Positions 17,884 to 27,137 of a stretch of DNA of 64,000 nucleotides are shown in pieces. Under the pieces are notes generated by a model. It saw only the letters and a program-made list of their open reading frames with translations. It searched no databases and was not told the origin of the DNA. The DNA is from Hymenobacter elongatus (GTDB lineage Bacteria; Bacteroidota; Bacteroidia; Cytophagales; Hymenobacteraceae): the NCBI RefSeq assembly GCF_004745955.1, contig NZ_SRLD01000022.1, forward strand, positions 1 through 64,000, given 5' to 3'. Positions within the stretch are counted from its first letter, which is position 1. Every line of letters begins with the position of its first letter. Both the position numbers and the translations under genes were made by a program.

Positions 17884-19245
17884 ATGGAACTACGAGACCT
17901 GCTGCTGACGCCTTTTTACCTGGCCATCTTCTACGGCATTGCCTACGGCGTGCGCGGCAAGGTCACGAATGCCTTTACGCGCCGGTATTTCATTCCGGCG
18001 CTTACGGTCAAGTTCATCGGGGCCATTGCGCTGGGGGTGGTGTATCAATTCTACTACGGCGGCGGCGACACCTTCAACTACACCAAACACTCCACCACCA
18101 TCTACAACGCGTTTGGGGATTCGCCTGCGGCAGCCATCAAGATGATCTTTGCCGATGGCACTTTTGATCCGCTTACCTCGCGCTACACCAGCACTATGGC
18201 TTGGTACAAGGCACCGACGGAATACTTCGTGGTGCGGGTGGCGGCTATAGCGGCTCTGCTGAGTTTCAACACGTATTCGGTTATTGCCCTCGTTTTTGCC
18301 GGCCTTAGCTTCAGTGGCATGTGGGCCATGTACCTCACCTTTATCCGGGCCTATCCGTTGCTGTACAAGCGGCTGGCGGTGGCGGTTTTCTTTCTGCCTT
18401 CCGTGTTCTTCTGGGGCTCGGGCGTCATGAAAGACTCCTTGTGCATCGGGGCGTTAGGATGGGTGTTCTACGGCTTCTATCATGCCGCCGTGCTGAAGCG
18501 AAATGTGCTGTTCTCCTCTGTCGTAGGGTTGTTGGGAGCCTATACTCTCATCACGGTGAAGATATACATTCTGCTCTCTTTTATGCCGCCGGCGCTACTG
18601 TGGGTAGTTATTGAGAATAACCGGCGCATTAAAAGCGCGGCGCTAAGGATGCTGCTGAAGCCATTCTTCCTGCTGCTGGGCGTGGGCGCGGGCTACCTGG
18701 GCGCTACCAACCTGACGGCTGACGATGACCGCTATGCCGTGGATAAAATCGGGGAGCGGACCAAAATCAATCAGGAGTACCTCTACGGCCTGACCAAAGA
18801 TCAGGGCTCGGCCTATAATATTGGTTCTTTCGATGGCAGCATAGGCAGCCTAGTGACGGTAGCGCCGCAAGCCATTGCCGTATCCCTTTTCCGGCCCTTT
18901 CTGTTTGAAGCCCGAAACCCGGTTATGGTGCTCTCGGCCCTGGAAGCCACTATGTTTATCTACCTGACGCTGATGATGTTCTATCGAACGGGAGTTCTGC
19001 GCAGCTTCCGCCAGATTGCCAGCACGCCCATCGTGACGTTCTGTTTCCTGTTTGCCATTGTATTTGCCATCGGCGTAGGCACCAATAGCGGCAACTTCGG
19101 GACCTTGGTGCGCTACAAGATTCCGCTGATGCCATTTTACCTCTCGGCGCTCTACATCATGCAGTTTCAGGCAAACAGCGCCAAGAAGTTGGGCCGGTTT
19201 GCCTCCACCGAGAAACGTGCCTCAATGGTAGCCCGTGCGGCCTGA
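17884..19245 (+). CDS. Polytopic membrane protein, possible glycan polymerase or GT-C enzyme
   Basis: The 453-residue protein has about ten hydrophobic segments. A soluble stretch after the second helix holds YYGGGDTFNYTKH, and FFLPSVFFWGSGVMKDSLC follows in mid-protein; both are common in a Bacteroidota family of uncharacterised membrane proteins near glycan genes. The acidic loop recalls GT-C or Wzy proteins, but this is inference. Its last 79 bases overlap the 3' end of the minus-strand glycosyltransferase gene, and both C-termini look genuine. Confidence 0.75.
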   Translation: MELRDLLLTPFYLAIFYGIAYGVRGKVTNAFTRRYFIPALTVKFIGAIALGVVYQFYYGGGDTFNYTKHSTTIYNAFGDSPAAAIKMIFADGTFDPLTSRYTSTMAWYKAPTEYFVVRVAAIAALLSFNTYSVIALVFAGLSFSGMWAMYLTFIRAYPLLYKRLAVAVFFLPSVFFWGSGVMKDSLCIGALGWVFYGFYHAAVLKRNVLFSSVVGLLGAYTLITVKIYILLSFMPPALLWVVIENNRRIKSAALRMLLKPFFLLLGVGAGYLGATNLTADDDRYAVDKIGERTKINQEYLYGLTKDQGSAYNIGSFDGSIGSLVTVAPQAIAVSLFRPFLFEARNPVMVLSALEATMFIYLTLMMFYRTGVLRSFRQIASTPIVTFCFLFAIVFAIGVGTNSGNFGTLVRYKIPLMPFYLSALYIMQFQANSAKKLGRFASTEKRASMVARAA

Positions 19246-20231
19246 CCAAAGCGCGTGCGCAGGTCATGATCTTTGAGCAGCTTTTCCAGACTATCGTACC
19301 ATTCCTGGTAGCTGGTGCAGATGTAGCCATTGACACCTTGCGTCACTACTTCGCTGTTCATCCCCACCGGCGAAACCAGGGCTGGCACGCCCAAAGCCAT
19401 GTATTGCAGAGCCTTGAAGGCACATTTGCCCTTGGCCCAAGGGTCGTCTTCCAACGGCATCAGCCCGATGTTGAACGTGAGCAAGTCGGCAATTTCGGTA
19501 TCCTTGCGCCACGGCCGAAACACCAAAGACCGTATGGGCAGCTGCGGTTCCTGGTTGGAGATGACGCAAAATTCGAAGCTATAGTGCTGCTCCAGCGCGG
19601 CCAGCACGGGCACCACTTGATCCAGATACTTCATGGTCGAGTGCGTGCCTGTCCAGCCGATTACCAGCTTCTCCGTCCGTTGCTCCTTCACTTGGTTGTG
19701 CAGGTGCACCGTGTCGATAGTCGTCGGGTTTACAATGGCGTTGGGATTGAACTGACGGGCATACTCCCGCAGGTACTTGTTGCCGCAGCTAATCTTGTAG
19801 GCCCACCGGCAGATGCTCCCGACTTTATGGTGCCACTTGATGCCCGCCACGATGCTGTTGGCAGCCGAGGTATTAGGAATCCAAATAGCATCATCGAAAT
19901 CGTAGACGATGCGCTTGCCAAGTACGTTGGCCAGCAGCCACTCAAAAACCGGTGGCCCAATGGGCGAAGCCTCACGATGAATGAAAACGAAGTCGGCTTT
20001 GCCTACCGAGAAAAGTAGCAGAAAGCGCCGCAGAAAGCCCCCGACGATGCCCAGTGCTTTGGTCAGCGTGTGGCCCGGCTTGTAGAGAATAGCCCAAGTA
20101 GCCTCCGACACGAAGGACTCCAGCTGGTGAGTGTGGCCCGCCTCGGCAAGAAAATGCAGGTACTGCTCGAAACGGAAGCGCTGGGAAGGGGCTTTGCCGG
20201 GAGGATAGGGCACCAAAAACAGAATGTGCAT
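19167..20231 (-). CDS. Glycosyltransferase, family 4 type
   Basis: The 354-residue enzyme begins MHILFLVPYPPGKAPSQRF; the ATG at 20231 is preferred to the longer frame because this is the first beta strand of the GT-B fold. Residues about 120-140 (VYDFDDAIWIPN) and the nucleotide-sugar site near 285-310 (GLMPLEDDPWAKGKCAFKAL, then GVPALVSPVG) match GT4 proteins with a DUF1972/WbuB-like layout. It transfers a sugar from an activated donor; the donor is unknown. The gene overlaps the convergent membrane-protein gene by 79 bases. Confidence 0.88.
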   Translation of the reverse strand: MHILFLVPYPPGKAPSQRFRFEQYLHFLAEAGHTHQLESFVSEATWAILYKPGHTLTKALGIVGGFLRRFLLLFSVGKADFVFIHREASPIGPPVFEWLLANVLGKRIVYDFDDAIWIPNTSAANSIVAGIKWHHKVGSICRWAYKISCGNKYLREYARQFNPNAIVNPTTIDTVHLHNQVKEQRTEKLVIGWTGTHSTMKYLDQVVPVLAALEQHYSFEFCVISNQEPQLPIRSLVFRPWRKDTEIADLLTFNIGLMPLEDDPWAKGKCAFKALQYMALGVPALVSPVGMNSEVVTQGVNGYICTSYQEWYDSLEKLLKDHDLRTRFGQAARATIEARFSVEANRPNFLALFA

Positions 20232-20272
20232 AGAAAAAGCAGCCAGTAAGCCGGCGTATACGGAATTGGCTG

Positions 20273-20280
20273 CAAAAGTA
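20273..20280 (-). promoter_or_regulatory. Candidate -7 box for the GT4 gene
   Basis: The minus strand reads TACTTTTG, an exact TAnnTTTG match, 41 bases before the ATG at 20231. It lies just downstream of the preceding acetyltransferase gene's stop region (20302). Confidence 0.45.
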
Positions 20281-20301
20281 CGGCAACTATCGGCAAGATG
20301 G

Positions 20302-21036
20302 TTACGCTGGCGTGAGCCAGAGATGAAACACGTACTGCCGGTCAATCAGCGTAAAGCCGCAACGCTCATAAAAGTGGCAGGCGGGCTGGTTCGCAGCCTG
20401 GGTTGTTACTTTCAGGCGCGTGTAGCCAGCAGCGCGTGCTTCCGCTGCTGCGGCCTCTACCAGCTGGTGGCCAATGCCGCGTTGGCGCCACTGGCTATCG
20501 ACGGCTAACAAACCAATTCGCACCTCCTGCGCGTGTTTTTCCAGGGTCAGCAGGCCAACTGAGGGAGCCGTAGGAGTAGTCCCATACACGAGCACCTGGC
20601 GGTCGGGGGCCCCGTTGAGAGCATGTTGAATCCATTGCGTATACAAGCGCACAAACACGTTCGGCGCGAAGCGCGGGTCGACCCGAAATCGGGAGTAGGC
20701 TCCGCTTTGCAGCGCCAGGGCCATCAAATCGGCTGTAGCTTCCGGGGCTGCTATATAGCGGACGTTAGCCGACGGGGCTGAGATACGGTCTAAGCCTCTG
20801 GCATAGGTACATTTGTCGTCTATTAGCGTCGCGCCGATGGCTTGGGCCGAAGCAAGCGAAACAGCATCCTCGGGCTGAACAAACCAGTATACCAAGTGCC
20901 AGCCCTGGCTTGTGGCCTGCCGCAGCTGCTGTTCCAGCGCGCCGGTCGATAGGCCCGTACCATCCAGTCGCCCAGTCGGAAAACCGAGGAATGCACTATC
21001 CCATTCGAGTGGGGTCAGATGGCCGCTGGCTGTCAT
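20302..21036 (-). CDS. GNAT acetyltransferase, WecD-like (amino-sugar N-acetyltransferase)
   Basis: The 244-residue protein has an N-terminal domain starting LTPLEWDSAFLGFPTGRL, typical of WecD (dTDP-fucosamine acetyltransferase), and a C-terminal GNAT fold: VRIGLLAVDSQWRQRGIGHQLV binds acetyl-CoA and ANQPACHFYERCGF is the closing motif. It would acetylate the 4-amino group made by the WecE-like enzyme at 22159. It is divergent from the plus-strand pair that contains wecE. The ATG at 21036 is chosen since the fold starts soon after. Confidence 0.8.
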   Translation of the reverse strand: MTASGHLTPLEWDSAFLGFPTGRLDGTGLSTGALEQQLRQATSQGWHLVYWFVQPEDAVSLASAQAIGATLIDDKCTYARGLDRISAPSANVRYIAAPEATADLMALALQSGAYSRFRVDPRFAPNVFVRLYTQWIQHALNGAPDRQVLVYGTTPTAPSVGLLTLEKHAQEVRIGLLAVDSQWRQRGIGHQLVEAAAAEARAAGYTRLKVTTQAANQPACHFYERCGFTLIDRQYVFHLWLTPA

Positions 21037-21137
21037 AGAAAGTGATATGAATGTGCCAAAGTAGGCAGAAAAGCACCAGAGACCCGCCAGATAGCACGTA
21101 GCTTTGGGTAGTATGGAAGCAAAGGGTCCGTACTTAC

Positions 21138-21145
21138 TACCTTTG
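21138..21145 (+). promoter_or_regulatory. Candidate -7 box upstream of the GT2-wecE pair
   Basis: TACCTTTG is an exact TAnnTTTG match on the plus strand, 76 bases before the GT2 start at 21222. No good TTG lies 19-21 bases upstream. Confidence 0.4.
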
Positions 21146-21221
21146 GACCAACCCACGCCGCGCTGCCGCCGTTGCGTTTGCTGTTGTTACGCCCCCGCAT
21201 TCCGTTTACTCCCTGCGTCCT

Positions 21222-22154
21222 ATGCCTGTTGCCGATGCTAGCCCCTTATTCTCCGTTATCAGCCCCGTGTACCGGGCTGAGCAACTGCTGGATGAGCTAC
21301 TGCTCCGGCTCCACGCCGTGCTGACGCCGCTTTCGGCTTCCTACGAAATTATTCTAGTAGATGACAGCAGCCCGGATGGCAGCTGGCTCAAAATTCAGGA
21401 GCATGCCGCCCGCGACCCGCGCATTCGCGGGCTGCGCCTGAGCCGCAACTTCGGCCAGCATCACGCCATCACCGCCGGCCTCGACGCGGCACGAGGAAAC
21501 TGGATTGTCGTGCTGGACTGTGACCTGCAGGACCGCCCGGAGGAGATTCCGCGCCTCTTTCAGCAAGCCCTCCAGGGCTACGATGTGGTATTGGCCCGAC
21601 GCACATCGCGCCAGGACCCGTGGCCCAAACGAGCGGCGTCGCGGCTGTTTTACGCGCTTCTCTCCTACCTCACCGGTACTGAGCAAGATCCGCTGGTAGC
21701 CAATTTTGGCATCTATCACCGTCGGGTTATTACGGCCGTTATTCAGCTGCGCGAGAGTATTCGGTACTTCCCGACCATGGTACGGTGGGCTGGTTTCCGG
21801 CAAAGCACTTTGCCCGTGCAACACGCCGCCGAAGGACGCCCCGGCACCTACAGCTTCTCGCGCCGCCTGCGCCTGGCCACCGACGTCATTCTGGCTTATT
21901 CCGACAAACCCTTGCGGCTGACGGCCTATTTGGGGGTGCTGCTCTCTGGTGGCGCTTTCCTGCTAGGCTTACTCACGCTGCTACGCTTCATCCTGGGGCA
22001 AATTACCGTGCCGGGCTACACCAGCTTACTTATCGCCATCAGCTTTTTTTCGGGACTCATTATTCTGGTTCTGGGCATCGTGGGCCTATACGTTGGGAAG
22101 ATTTTTGAGAGCGTCCGCAACCGGCCACTGTATGTGGTAGAAGCCACAACGTAA
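21222..22154 (+). CDS. Polyprenyl-phosphate glycosyltransferase, GT2 (DPM1/GtrB-like)
   Basis: The 310-residue protein has a GT-A domain in 1-225 with ILVDDSSPDGS and the metal-binding DCDLQDRPEEI, followed by two membrane helices (about 232-258 and 265-295) and a basic tail. This is the layout of GtrB/ArnC enzymes that load a sugar onto undecaprenyl phosphate. It ends 4 bases before the WecE-like gene, so they form an operon. It may hand a lipid-linked sugar to a membrane GT-C enzyme such as those at 36850 or 42766. Confidence 0.88.
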   Translation: MPVADASPLFSVISPVYRAEQLLDELLLRLHAVLTPLSASYEIILVDDSSPDGSWLKIQEHAARDPRIRGLRLSRNFGQHHAITAGLDAARGNWIVVLDCDLQDRPEEIPRLFQQALQGYDVVLARRTSRQDPWPKRAASRLFYALLSYLTGTEQDPLVANFGIYHRRVITAVIQLRESIRYFPTMVRWAGFRQSTLPVQHAAEGRPGTYSFSRRLRLATDVILAYSDKPLRLTAYLGVLLSGGAFLLGLLTLLRFILGQITVPGYTSLLIAISFFSGLIILVLGIVGLYVGKIFESVRNRPLYVVEATT

Positions 22155-22158
22155 CACC

Positions 22159-23313
22159 ATGCAGCTGGCCCCAATTCCTTTCAACAAACCATTCCTGGCA
22201 GGCCAGGAGCTGGAATACATCCGGCAGGCGCTGACCAACGGCAAATTGTCGGGCAACGGCTACTTTACCCAGCAAAGTCAGCAGTTTCTACAATCCCGGT
22301 ACGGTTTCGTGCATGCCCTGCTCACTACCAGCGGCACGGCGGCCCTGGAAATGGCGGCGCTGCTCCTCGATATCCAGCCCGGCGATGAGGTCATTATGCC
22401 CTCATTCACCTTTACGTCTACGGCCAATGCCTTCGTGCTGCGCGGGGCCAAAATCGTATTCGTCGATAGCCTGCCCAACCACCCCAACCTCAATACGGCC
22501 CGGCTGGCGGAACTGATTACGCCCCGCACCCGCGCCATAGTGCCAGTACACTACGCGGGCGTTGCCTGTGATATGGAACCCATTATGCAGCTGGCGCAAC
22601 AGCATAGCCTTTGGGTGATTGAGGATGCTGCCCAGGCTATAGAAAGCACTTATCGTGGCCGGCCGCTAGGTGCTATCGGGCACTTATCAGCGCTGTCTTT
22701 CCACGAAACCAAAAACATTATTTCCGGCGAGGGCGGGCTGCTGGCAGTAAATGACCCGTATTTCGCGGCCCGCGCCGAAATCATCTGGGAGAAAGGTACT
22801 AACCGTGCTGCCTTCTTCCGGGGCGAAGTGGCCCGCTACCAATGGGTCGATGTGGGGTCTTCTTTCCTGCCTTCCGAGCTAATTGCAGCCTACCTCTGGG
22901 GCCAGCTGCAACGGGTGGAGCAAATTCAACAGCGGCGTTTCGCGCAGTGGTATCAGTACTACGACGCTTTGCAGGAGCTGGAGCAGCGAGGCTATTGCGC
23001 GCTACCTCATATTCCGGATTATGCCCAGCACAACGCGCATATCTTCTACCTGCGCTGCCGCTCCCAGCAGGAGCGCGACGGCTTGATCGGGCACCTGAGT
23101 AAGCAGCAGATTCTGGCCGTGTCACACTACCAACCGTTGCATGCCAGCCCATACTATGCGTCCCAGCACGATGGACGGACATTACCGCACGCCACGGACC
23201 ACGCGGACTGCCTTATCCGGCTGCCACTTTACTACGAGCTTGATGCCCCAAGCCAACAGCGCGTCATAGATGCAGTTACCAGCTTTTATACTGGTGCTTC
23301 CATACGACAGTAG
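22159..23313 (+). CDS. wecE: dTDP-4-amino-4,6-dideoxygalactose transaminase
   Basis: The 384-residue PLP enzyme of the DegT/DnrJ/EryC1 family closely resembles WecE/RffA. It opens IPFNKPFLAGQELEYI and has TSGTAALEMAALLLDI, VIEDAAQAIESTYRGRPLG and GHLSALSFHETKNIISGEGG, where Lys in HETKN is the internal aldimine residue. It aminates dTDP-4-keto-6-deoxyglucose to dTDP-fucosamine. With the WecD-like gene at 20302 it would give dTDP-Fuc4NAc. The donor enzymes RmlA and RmlB are outside this window. Confidence 0.9.
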   Translation: MQLAPIPFNKPFLAGQELEYIRQALTNGKLSGNGYFTQQSQQFLQSRYGFVHALLTTSGTAALEMAALLLDIQPGDEVIMPSFTFTSTANAFVLRGAKIVFVDSLPNHPNLNTARLAELITPRTRAIVPVHYAGVACDMEPIMQLAQQHSLWVIEDAAQAIESTYRGRPLGAIGHLSALSFHETKNIISGEGGLLAVNDPYFAARAEIIWEKGTNRAAFFRGEVARYQWVDVGSSFLPSELIAAYLWGQLQRVEQIQQRRFAQWYQYYDALQELEQRGYCALPHIPDYAQHNAHIFYLRCRSQQERDGLIGHLSKQQILAVSHYQPLHASPYYASQHDGRTLPHATDHADCLIRLPLYYELDAPSQQRVIDAVTSFYTGASIRQ

Positions 23314-23362
23314 ACCCCTACGAAAGCCCCGAGACGGTTGCTCGTATAGCTGCGGAAAAGAC

Positions 23363-23412
23363 TGGTCACTAAAAAACCACTCCACTGCGGCGGAATGGTT
23401 TTTTAGTGACCA
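23363..23412. terminator. Bidirectional terminator between convergent genes
   Basis: Arms TGGTCACTAAAAAACCA and TGGTTTTTTAGTGACCA form a 17-base perfect stem, with T-runs for both strands inside the arms. It lies between the WecE-like gene (+) and the GT4 gene ending at 23425 (-). Confidence 0.8.
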
Positions 23413-23424
23413 ATCTGAACGGGC

Positions 23425-24648
23425 TTACAACTGTGCAAAAATATGGTCGGCGGTGGGCAAGTACTGACTCAGGCCCCGATAAGCAATGCCAGCTTCCCGG
23501 CATCTGGCCCGCAACCCGTCTTTCTCCTGGTGTAGCAGCCGCGCTACTTCCGGATACACGCGCACCGCTTCGGCCCCCGTGAAGCCGGTAACCACGACGC
23601 CCACGCCGTATTTTTCCGCCACCAAATCGTCTTCCGACACGCCGGCGCAGACCAGGTACGGCAGGCCGCAGCACAGGTACTCTCCTACCTTGATGGGCGA
23701 GCGAAACTGCTGTGAGGGGAGCGAGGGCACGGCCACGATACCAAAATCGGCGGCCGATATATAGTTTTGCACCTGCTCGTAGGGGCTACGGGTAATCGTG
23801 TAGCTCGTTTCGGGCAGACCTTCTGCTTGCATCAGGCTGGCAATATGGGCCGGCGCATCGGGCGAGACGATCAGAAAAAACAGCTCCGGATTGAGCCGGT
23901 GAAACTCCCGGAACAGAACCGCAATTTCCCGGTCGTAATAAATGCCACCGAACTTACCCAGGTACAGGATTACCTGCTTATCGGCCGCAATGCCATACGT
24001 GGCTCGTACGTGCTGCCGGCCTTCCGGCCGGAAGTAAACCTTGGTTTCGTCGACGCAGCTGGGCATCTTATATACTTTGGCGGTGGTGCCCCAGGCCTTC
24101 ATACGGTTTACCATGTGCACGGTGCCCGTGGAAAGAATATCGGCATTCATACCCGACACGCGCTCCATGTAGTGCAGGCCCCTATAGGCCAGGCCCGACT
24201 CGGGCCACACGTTACAGTCGCGCATAAACTCGCTGTGGGGCTCATACTGAAACCCGTAGTAGCGCAGCCCCAGCAGCTTGGCCATAATAAAGGCAAACGC
24301 CCCGGCAATGGTACCCAGCGCCCCAATACTGCGGGCTCCTGGGCTGATACGCAGCTTGAGGACCAGAAAAAAGCCGACCAGCAGATCATATGCTTTCTTC
24401 AGCAGCTTGAACCGGCCGGAGTGCCACCGTAGCGGATGCCACTCAATGTTGTACACCGCCAGATCGGCCCGCATTTGGGCGGCCTGCTCGGCGGTAAGGG
24501 CATATTCCTCCTGCTCGTAGGTAATCAGGTGAAGCCGCAGGTCGGGCTGCTGGCGACTGGCATGCTGCATAAACGGCAACATGGCAGCCTTGAACAACGG
24601 GTCGTTACAGCTATTATAAACGTAGGCAATTACGTGGCGCGGCTTCAT
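23425..24648 (-). CDS. Glycosyltransferase, family 4 type
   Basis: The 407-residue GT-B enzyme begins KPRHVIAYVYNSCNDPLFKA. The C-terminal domain has VILYLGKFGGIYYDREI near residue 220 and the nucleotide-sugar site around 320-345 (SPIKVGEYLCCGLPYLV). No membrane anchor apart from a hydrophobic stretch at about 90-125 is seen. Its start overlaps the stop of the upstream GT4 gene as TGATG, so the two are coupled. Acceptor and donor are unknown. Confidence 0.87.
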   Translation of the reverse strand: MKPRHVIAYVYNSCNDPLFKAAMLPFMQHASRQQPDLRLHLITYEQEEYALTAEQAAQMRADLAVYNIEWHPLRWHSGRFKLLKKAYDLLVGFFLVLKLRISPGARSIGALGTIAGAFAFIMAKLLGLRYYGFQYEPHSEFMRDCNVWPESGLAYRGLHYMERVSGMNADILSTGTVHMVNRMKAWGTTAKVYKMPSCVDETKVYFRPEGRQHVRATYGIAADKQVILYLGKFGGIYYDREIAVLFREFHRLNPELFFLIVSPDAPAHIASLMQAEGLPETSYTITRSPYEQVQNYISAADFGIVAVPSLPSQQFRSPIKVGEYLCCGLPYLVCAGVSEDDLVAEKYGVGVVVTGFTGAEAVRVYPEVARLLHQEKDGLRARCREAGIAYRGLSQYLPTADHIFAQL

Positions 24649-25907
24649 CAGGTAGTTTGTTCGTTAAGCAAGGCTTCCCATTGCCGCATAATTTTGGCAG
24701 GAGCAAAATCCTGGACCCGGGAATAGGCCTGCGTCGCGTAGTACGCGCGTTTGGCCGAATCAGCCAACAAGCTGGTTAAGGTCTCGGCCCAGATCGGCGC
24801 ACTTTGTGCCAGTGCCGGTCCGGCGCCCAACAGTGGCAACAGCACGCCAAACTCGGCCCATTCTTGCTGCCGGGCATAGGAAGTAGCCGGCGTTTGCGGC
24901 GCTAAGATTTCGCGCGGGCCCGTTGGGCAATCAGTCGACACAACGGGTACCCCGCACGCCATAGCTTCGCATAAGGCCATCGGAAATCCTTCCGTAGCCG
25001 ACGACAGCAGCGACACGGCGGCCCGGGCAATGTACTGAAATGGATTGCTCTGAAAGCCCAGAAAATAAACGTCGTAGTCGGCCGTGAGGGGCGTGCCGTC
25101 CCACACCTGCCAGCTGCGCAGGCCCAGCTCCTGGCACCGCTGAACCAGATCGGCTCGGAGCGGTCCGTCGCCGAGCAGCACGAGTTTGGGGGCTGTTTGC
25201 CCCTGGCCGCGCAGCAGGTGGAGCACGTCGAGCAGCGCCGTCTGATTTTTTTCGCGGGCCAGGCGGCCGGCCGTAATCAGAATGGGATGCTGGGAAAAAA
25301 GCGCCTGCTCGGCGGGCGGTAATGCCTCCTGACTACGATGCCGGATTCCTTCTACATCAAAAAAGTTGTTGACGGTGACCACCTTTTCGGGCAGTAGCCC
25401 AAACATATCAATCATCTCCTGCCGCAAGTCCCGGCTGACGGGCACGATATAGTCGGCGGCCCGGTAGAGCCACGGCATCAGCACCCGGCGACGCAGCCAG
25501 CCCAGCGCTCCCCGAATATTAGGGTCGTGGCGCTTGGAGTTATGAACACACAGCAGTACCTGTTCCGAACCCTTGCTAAGCAGATTCAGGTAATCGGCTC
25601 CTTCCAGATGGCTGATGCACACGTCGATCTGGTGTTCCCGCTTCAGGGCTTTCACCCGGCGGATACGCTGCACGAAGCTGCGTAGCTTGCCCACGATACC
25701 AGCTCCGGCGGGCACATCCAGGGCCACCAATGTATTCTGGGTTGGAAAAGCAACTTCCGTCCGGCTATCAAATACGCACTCCACTACCCGGTGGTGGCGG
25801 GCCAGCTGCTGACCGTGGTCGTGGAACACCCGCTCGGCCCCGCCATACGTGAGCTGGGGAATGAGTAGCAGAATATTTTTGCGCCGGGGCGCGGGACTAT
25901 TCATCAT
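24648..25907 (-). CDS. Glycosyltransferase, family 4 type
   Basis: The 419-residue GT-B protein has the N-terminal LLLIPQLTYGGAERVFHDHG glycine loop and the C-terminal site SSATEGFPMALCEAMACGVPVVS (in parts SSATEGFPMALCEA and CGVPVVSTDCPTGPREIL), which matches the GalNAc-alpha-transferase-like GT4 group. ATGs at 25907 and 25904 are the likely starts; the frame extends one step to a TTG at 25913. Its leader MMNSPAPRR resembles that of the membrane protein at 38655. It precedes another GT4 gene by overlap. Confidence 0.9.
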   Translation of the reverse strand: MMNSPAPRRKNILLLIPQLTYGGAERVFHDHGQQLARHHRVVECVFDSRTEVAFPTQNTLVALDVPAGAGIVGKLRSFVQRIRRVKALKREHQIDVCISHLEGADYLNLLSKGSEQVLLCVHNSKRHDPNIRGALGWLRRRVLMPWLYRAADYIVPVSRDLRQEMIDMFGLLPEKVVTVNNFFDVEGIRHRSQEALPPAEQALFSQHPILITAGRLAREKNQTALLDVLHLLRGQGQTAPKLVLLGDGPLRADLVQRCQELGLRSWQVWDGTPLTADYDVYFLGFQSNPFQYIARAAVSLLSSATEGFPMALCEAMACGVPVVSTDCPTGPREILAPQTPATSYARQQEWAEFGVLLPLLGAGPALAQSAPIWAETLTSLLADSAKRAYYATQAYSRVQDFAPAKIMRQWEALLNEQTT

Positions 25908-25919
25908 GAGCAAACACCT

Positions 25920-26951
25920 TTAGAAATGCCGGAGCACGTAGCTCTTCAGCAAAAATTTACCCTGTAGCTTGGCGGCCGGCTGATAATGCTTGGCCAGGGG
26001 CTGCCGCCGGTATTCACGCAGGGAATTGGTGCGCTTATCGGGGTTCAGATAGCACGTCAGAAACCACCGCTCGGCCACGCACCGGAGCATGGATGCCGGG
26101 TCGGCGTAGCGCCGCTCCTTATTGTGCGTATTGATCTTCCAAAGCCAAGCGTGCACTTCCTCCAGGGTAATATCGCCGAGGGTGAAAGGATAATAGGAAA
26201 CGGTATTGTGCACATGCAGCTCCCTTTCGGTGAAGGGAACCCCCACTACTCGCAGCTGCCGTTCCCGAATCTGATTGGACTTAGCGTTGCGGCGGGCGTG
26301 CACGTCGGCCTTCAACGTTTGGGGTAGCGTGCGGTAGTGCAGCAGAATTTCGGGCTGATTCACGATATCCACCACCTGCGCGACGCGGGCGATAAACTCG
26401 TAGTCCTCTCCAAAGGTATCCTGAATCGTATCGTCGTAGCGTAGGCCATGCTCCAGCAACAGGGAGCGGCGAAAAAAAGCCGTCGGGTTGGCCACGGGCA
26501 TGTTGAACAGCAGAAAGCTCCGCACCGCATCCGCCGACAACGGGTACTCATAAATAATGTCTGACTCGCCGAAGCACTGCATGAAGCTGCTGGTCAGGCC
26601 CACCGAAGGGTTCTGCTCCAGAAAGTCGAACTGCGTCTGCAAGCGGTGCGGCAAGGCAATATCGTCGGCATCCATTTTCGCGATATAGCGCCCCCGAGCA
26701 TGCTCAGCGCCATAATTATCGGTAAATGAGCGCCCCCGATTCTGGTCGTTGGCCAGCACTTTCACGCGGGAGTCGGTTTCGTAGCTCCGGGCAACGGCCA
26801 AGCTGTCATCCCTCGAGCAATCGTCAACGATAATCAACTCAAAATCCTGGAACGTCTGCTGCAGAATGCTGTCAATTGCGGGCCGCAAATACTCCCCAGC
26901 GTTAAAGACAGGGATAATAACGGAAACGAGCGGCGACTTTGTGGTAGACAT
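25920..26951 (-). CDS. Glycosyltransferase, family 2
   Basis: The 343-residue GT-A enzyme starts at ATG 26951 (MSTTKSPLVSVIIPVFNAG). It has the nucleotide-binding LIIVDDCSRDDS and metal-binding AKMDADDIALPHR motifs, and ED in TFGEDYEF as the candidate base. The C-terminal 120 residues are basic and without membrane helices. It ends 12 bases before the GT4 gene at 25907. A degenerate copy of its first 190 bases and upstream region lies at 28198-28440. Confidence 0.9.
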   Translation of the reverse strand: MSTTKSPLVSVIIPVFNAGEYLRPAIDSILQQTFQDFELIIVDDCSRDDSLAVARSYETDSRVKVLANDQNRGRSFTDNYGAEHARGRYIAKMDADDIALPHRLQTQFDFLEQNPSVGLTSSFMQCFGESDIIYEYPLSADAVRSFLLFNMPVANPTAFFRRSLLLEHGLRYDDTIQDTFGEDYEFIARVAQVVDIVNQPEILLHYRTLPQTLKADVHARRNAKSNQIRERQLRVVGVPFTERELHVHNTVSYYPFTLGDITLEEVHAWLWKINTHNKERRYADPASMLRCVAERWFLTCYLNPDKRTNSLREYRRQPLAKHYQPAAKLQGKFLLKSYVLRHF

Positions 26952-26958
26952 AATGGCG

Positions 26959-26966
26959 CAAAGGTA
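26959..26966 (-). promoter_or_regulatory. Candidate -7 box 7 bases before the GT2 start
   Basis: The minus strand reads TACCTTTG followed by CGCCATT and then ATG. If it is the real promoter the mRNA would be almost leaderless. In the duplicated copy at 28384 the matching bases read GACCTGCA, so the box is lost there. Confidence 0.4.
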
Positions 26967-27137
26967 CGGCGTCCGACGCAATTACCCCTATAACCCTGCA
27001 GGTTGCCGGTAAGCACCACAGCGCACGGAAGGTCATCGAAGCAGCCTCAAACCGCAGAGCAGACGCTTAGCATTCGACACCCAATAGGCTGTTTACAAAC
27101 TAGTTGCCATCATTAAACCGAAACCTACGTAGCCGAT

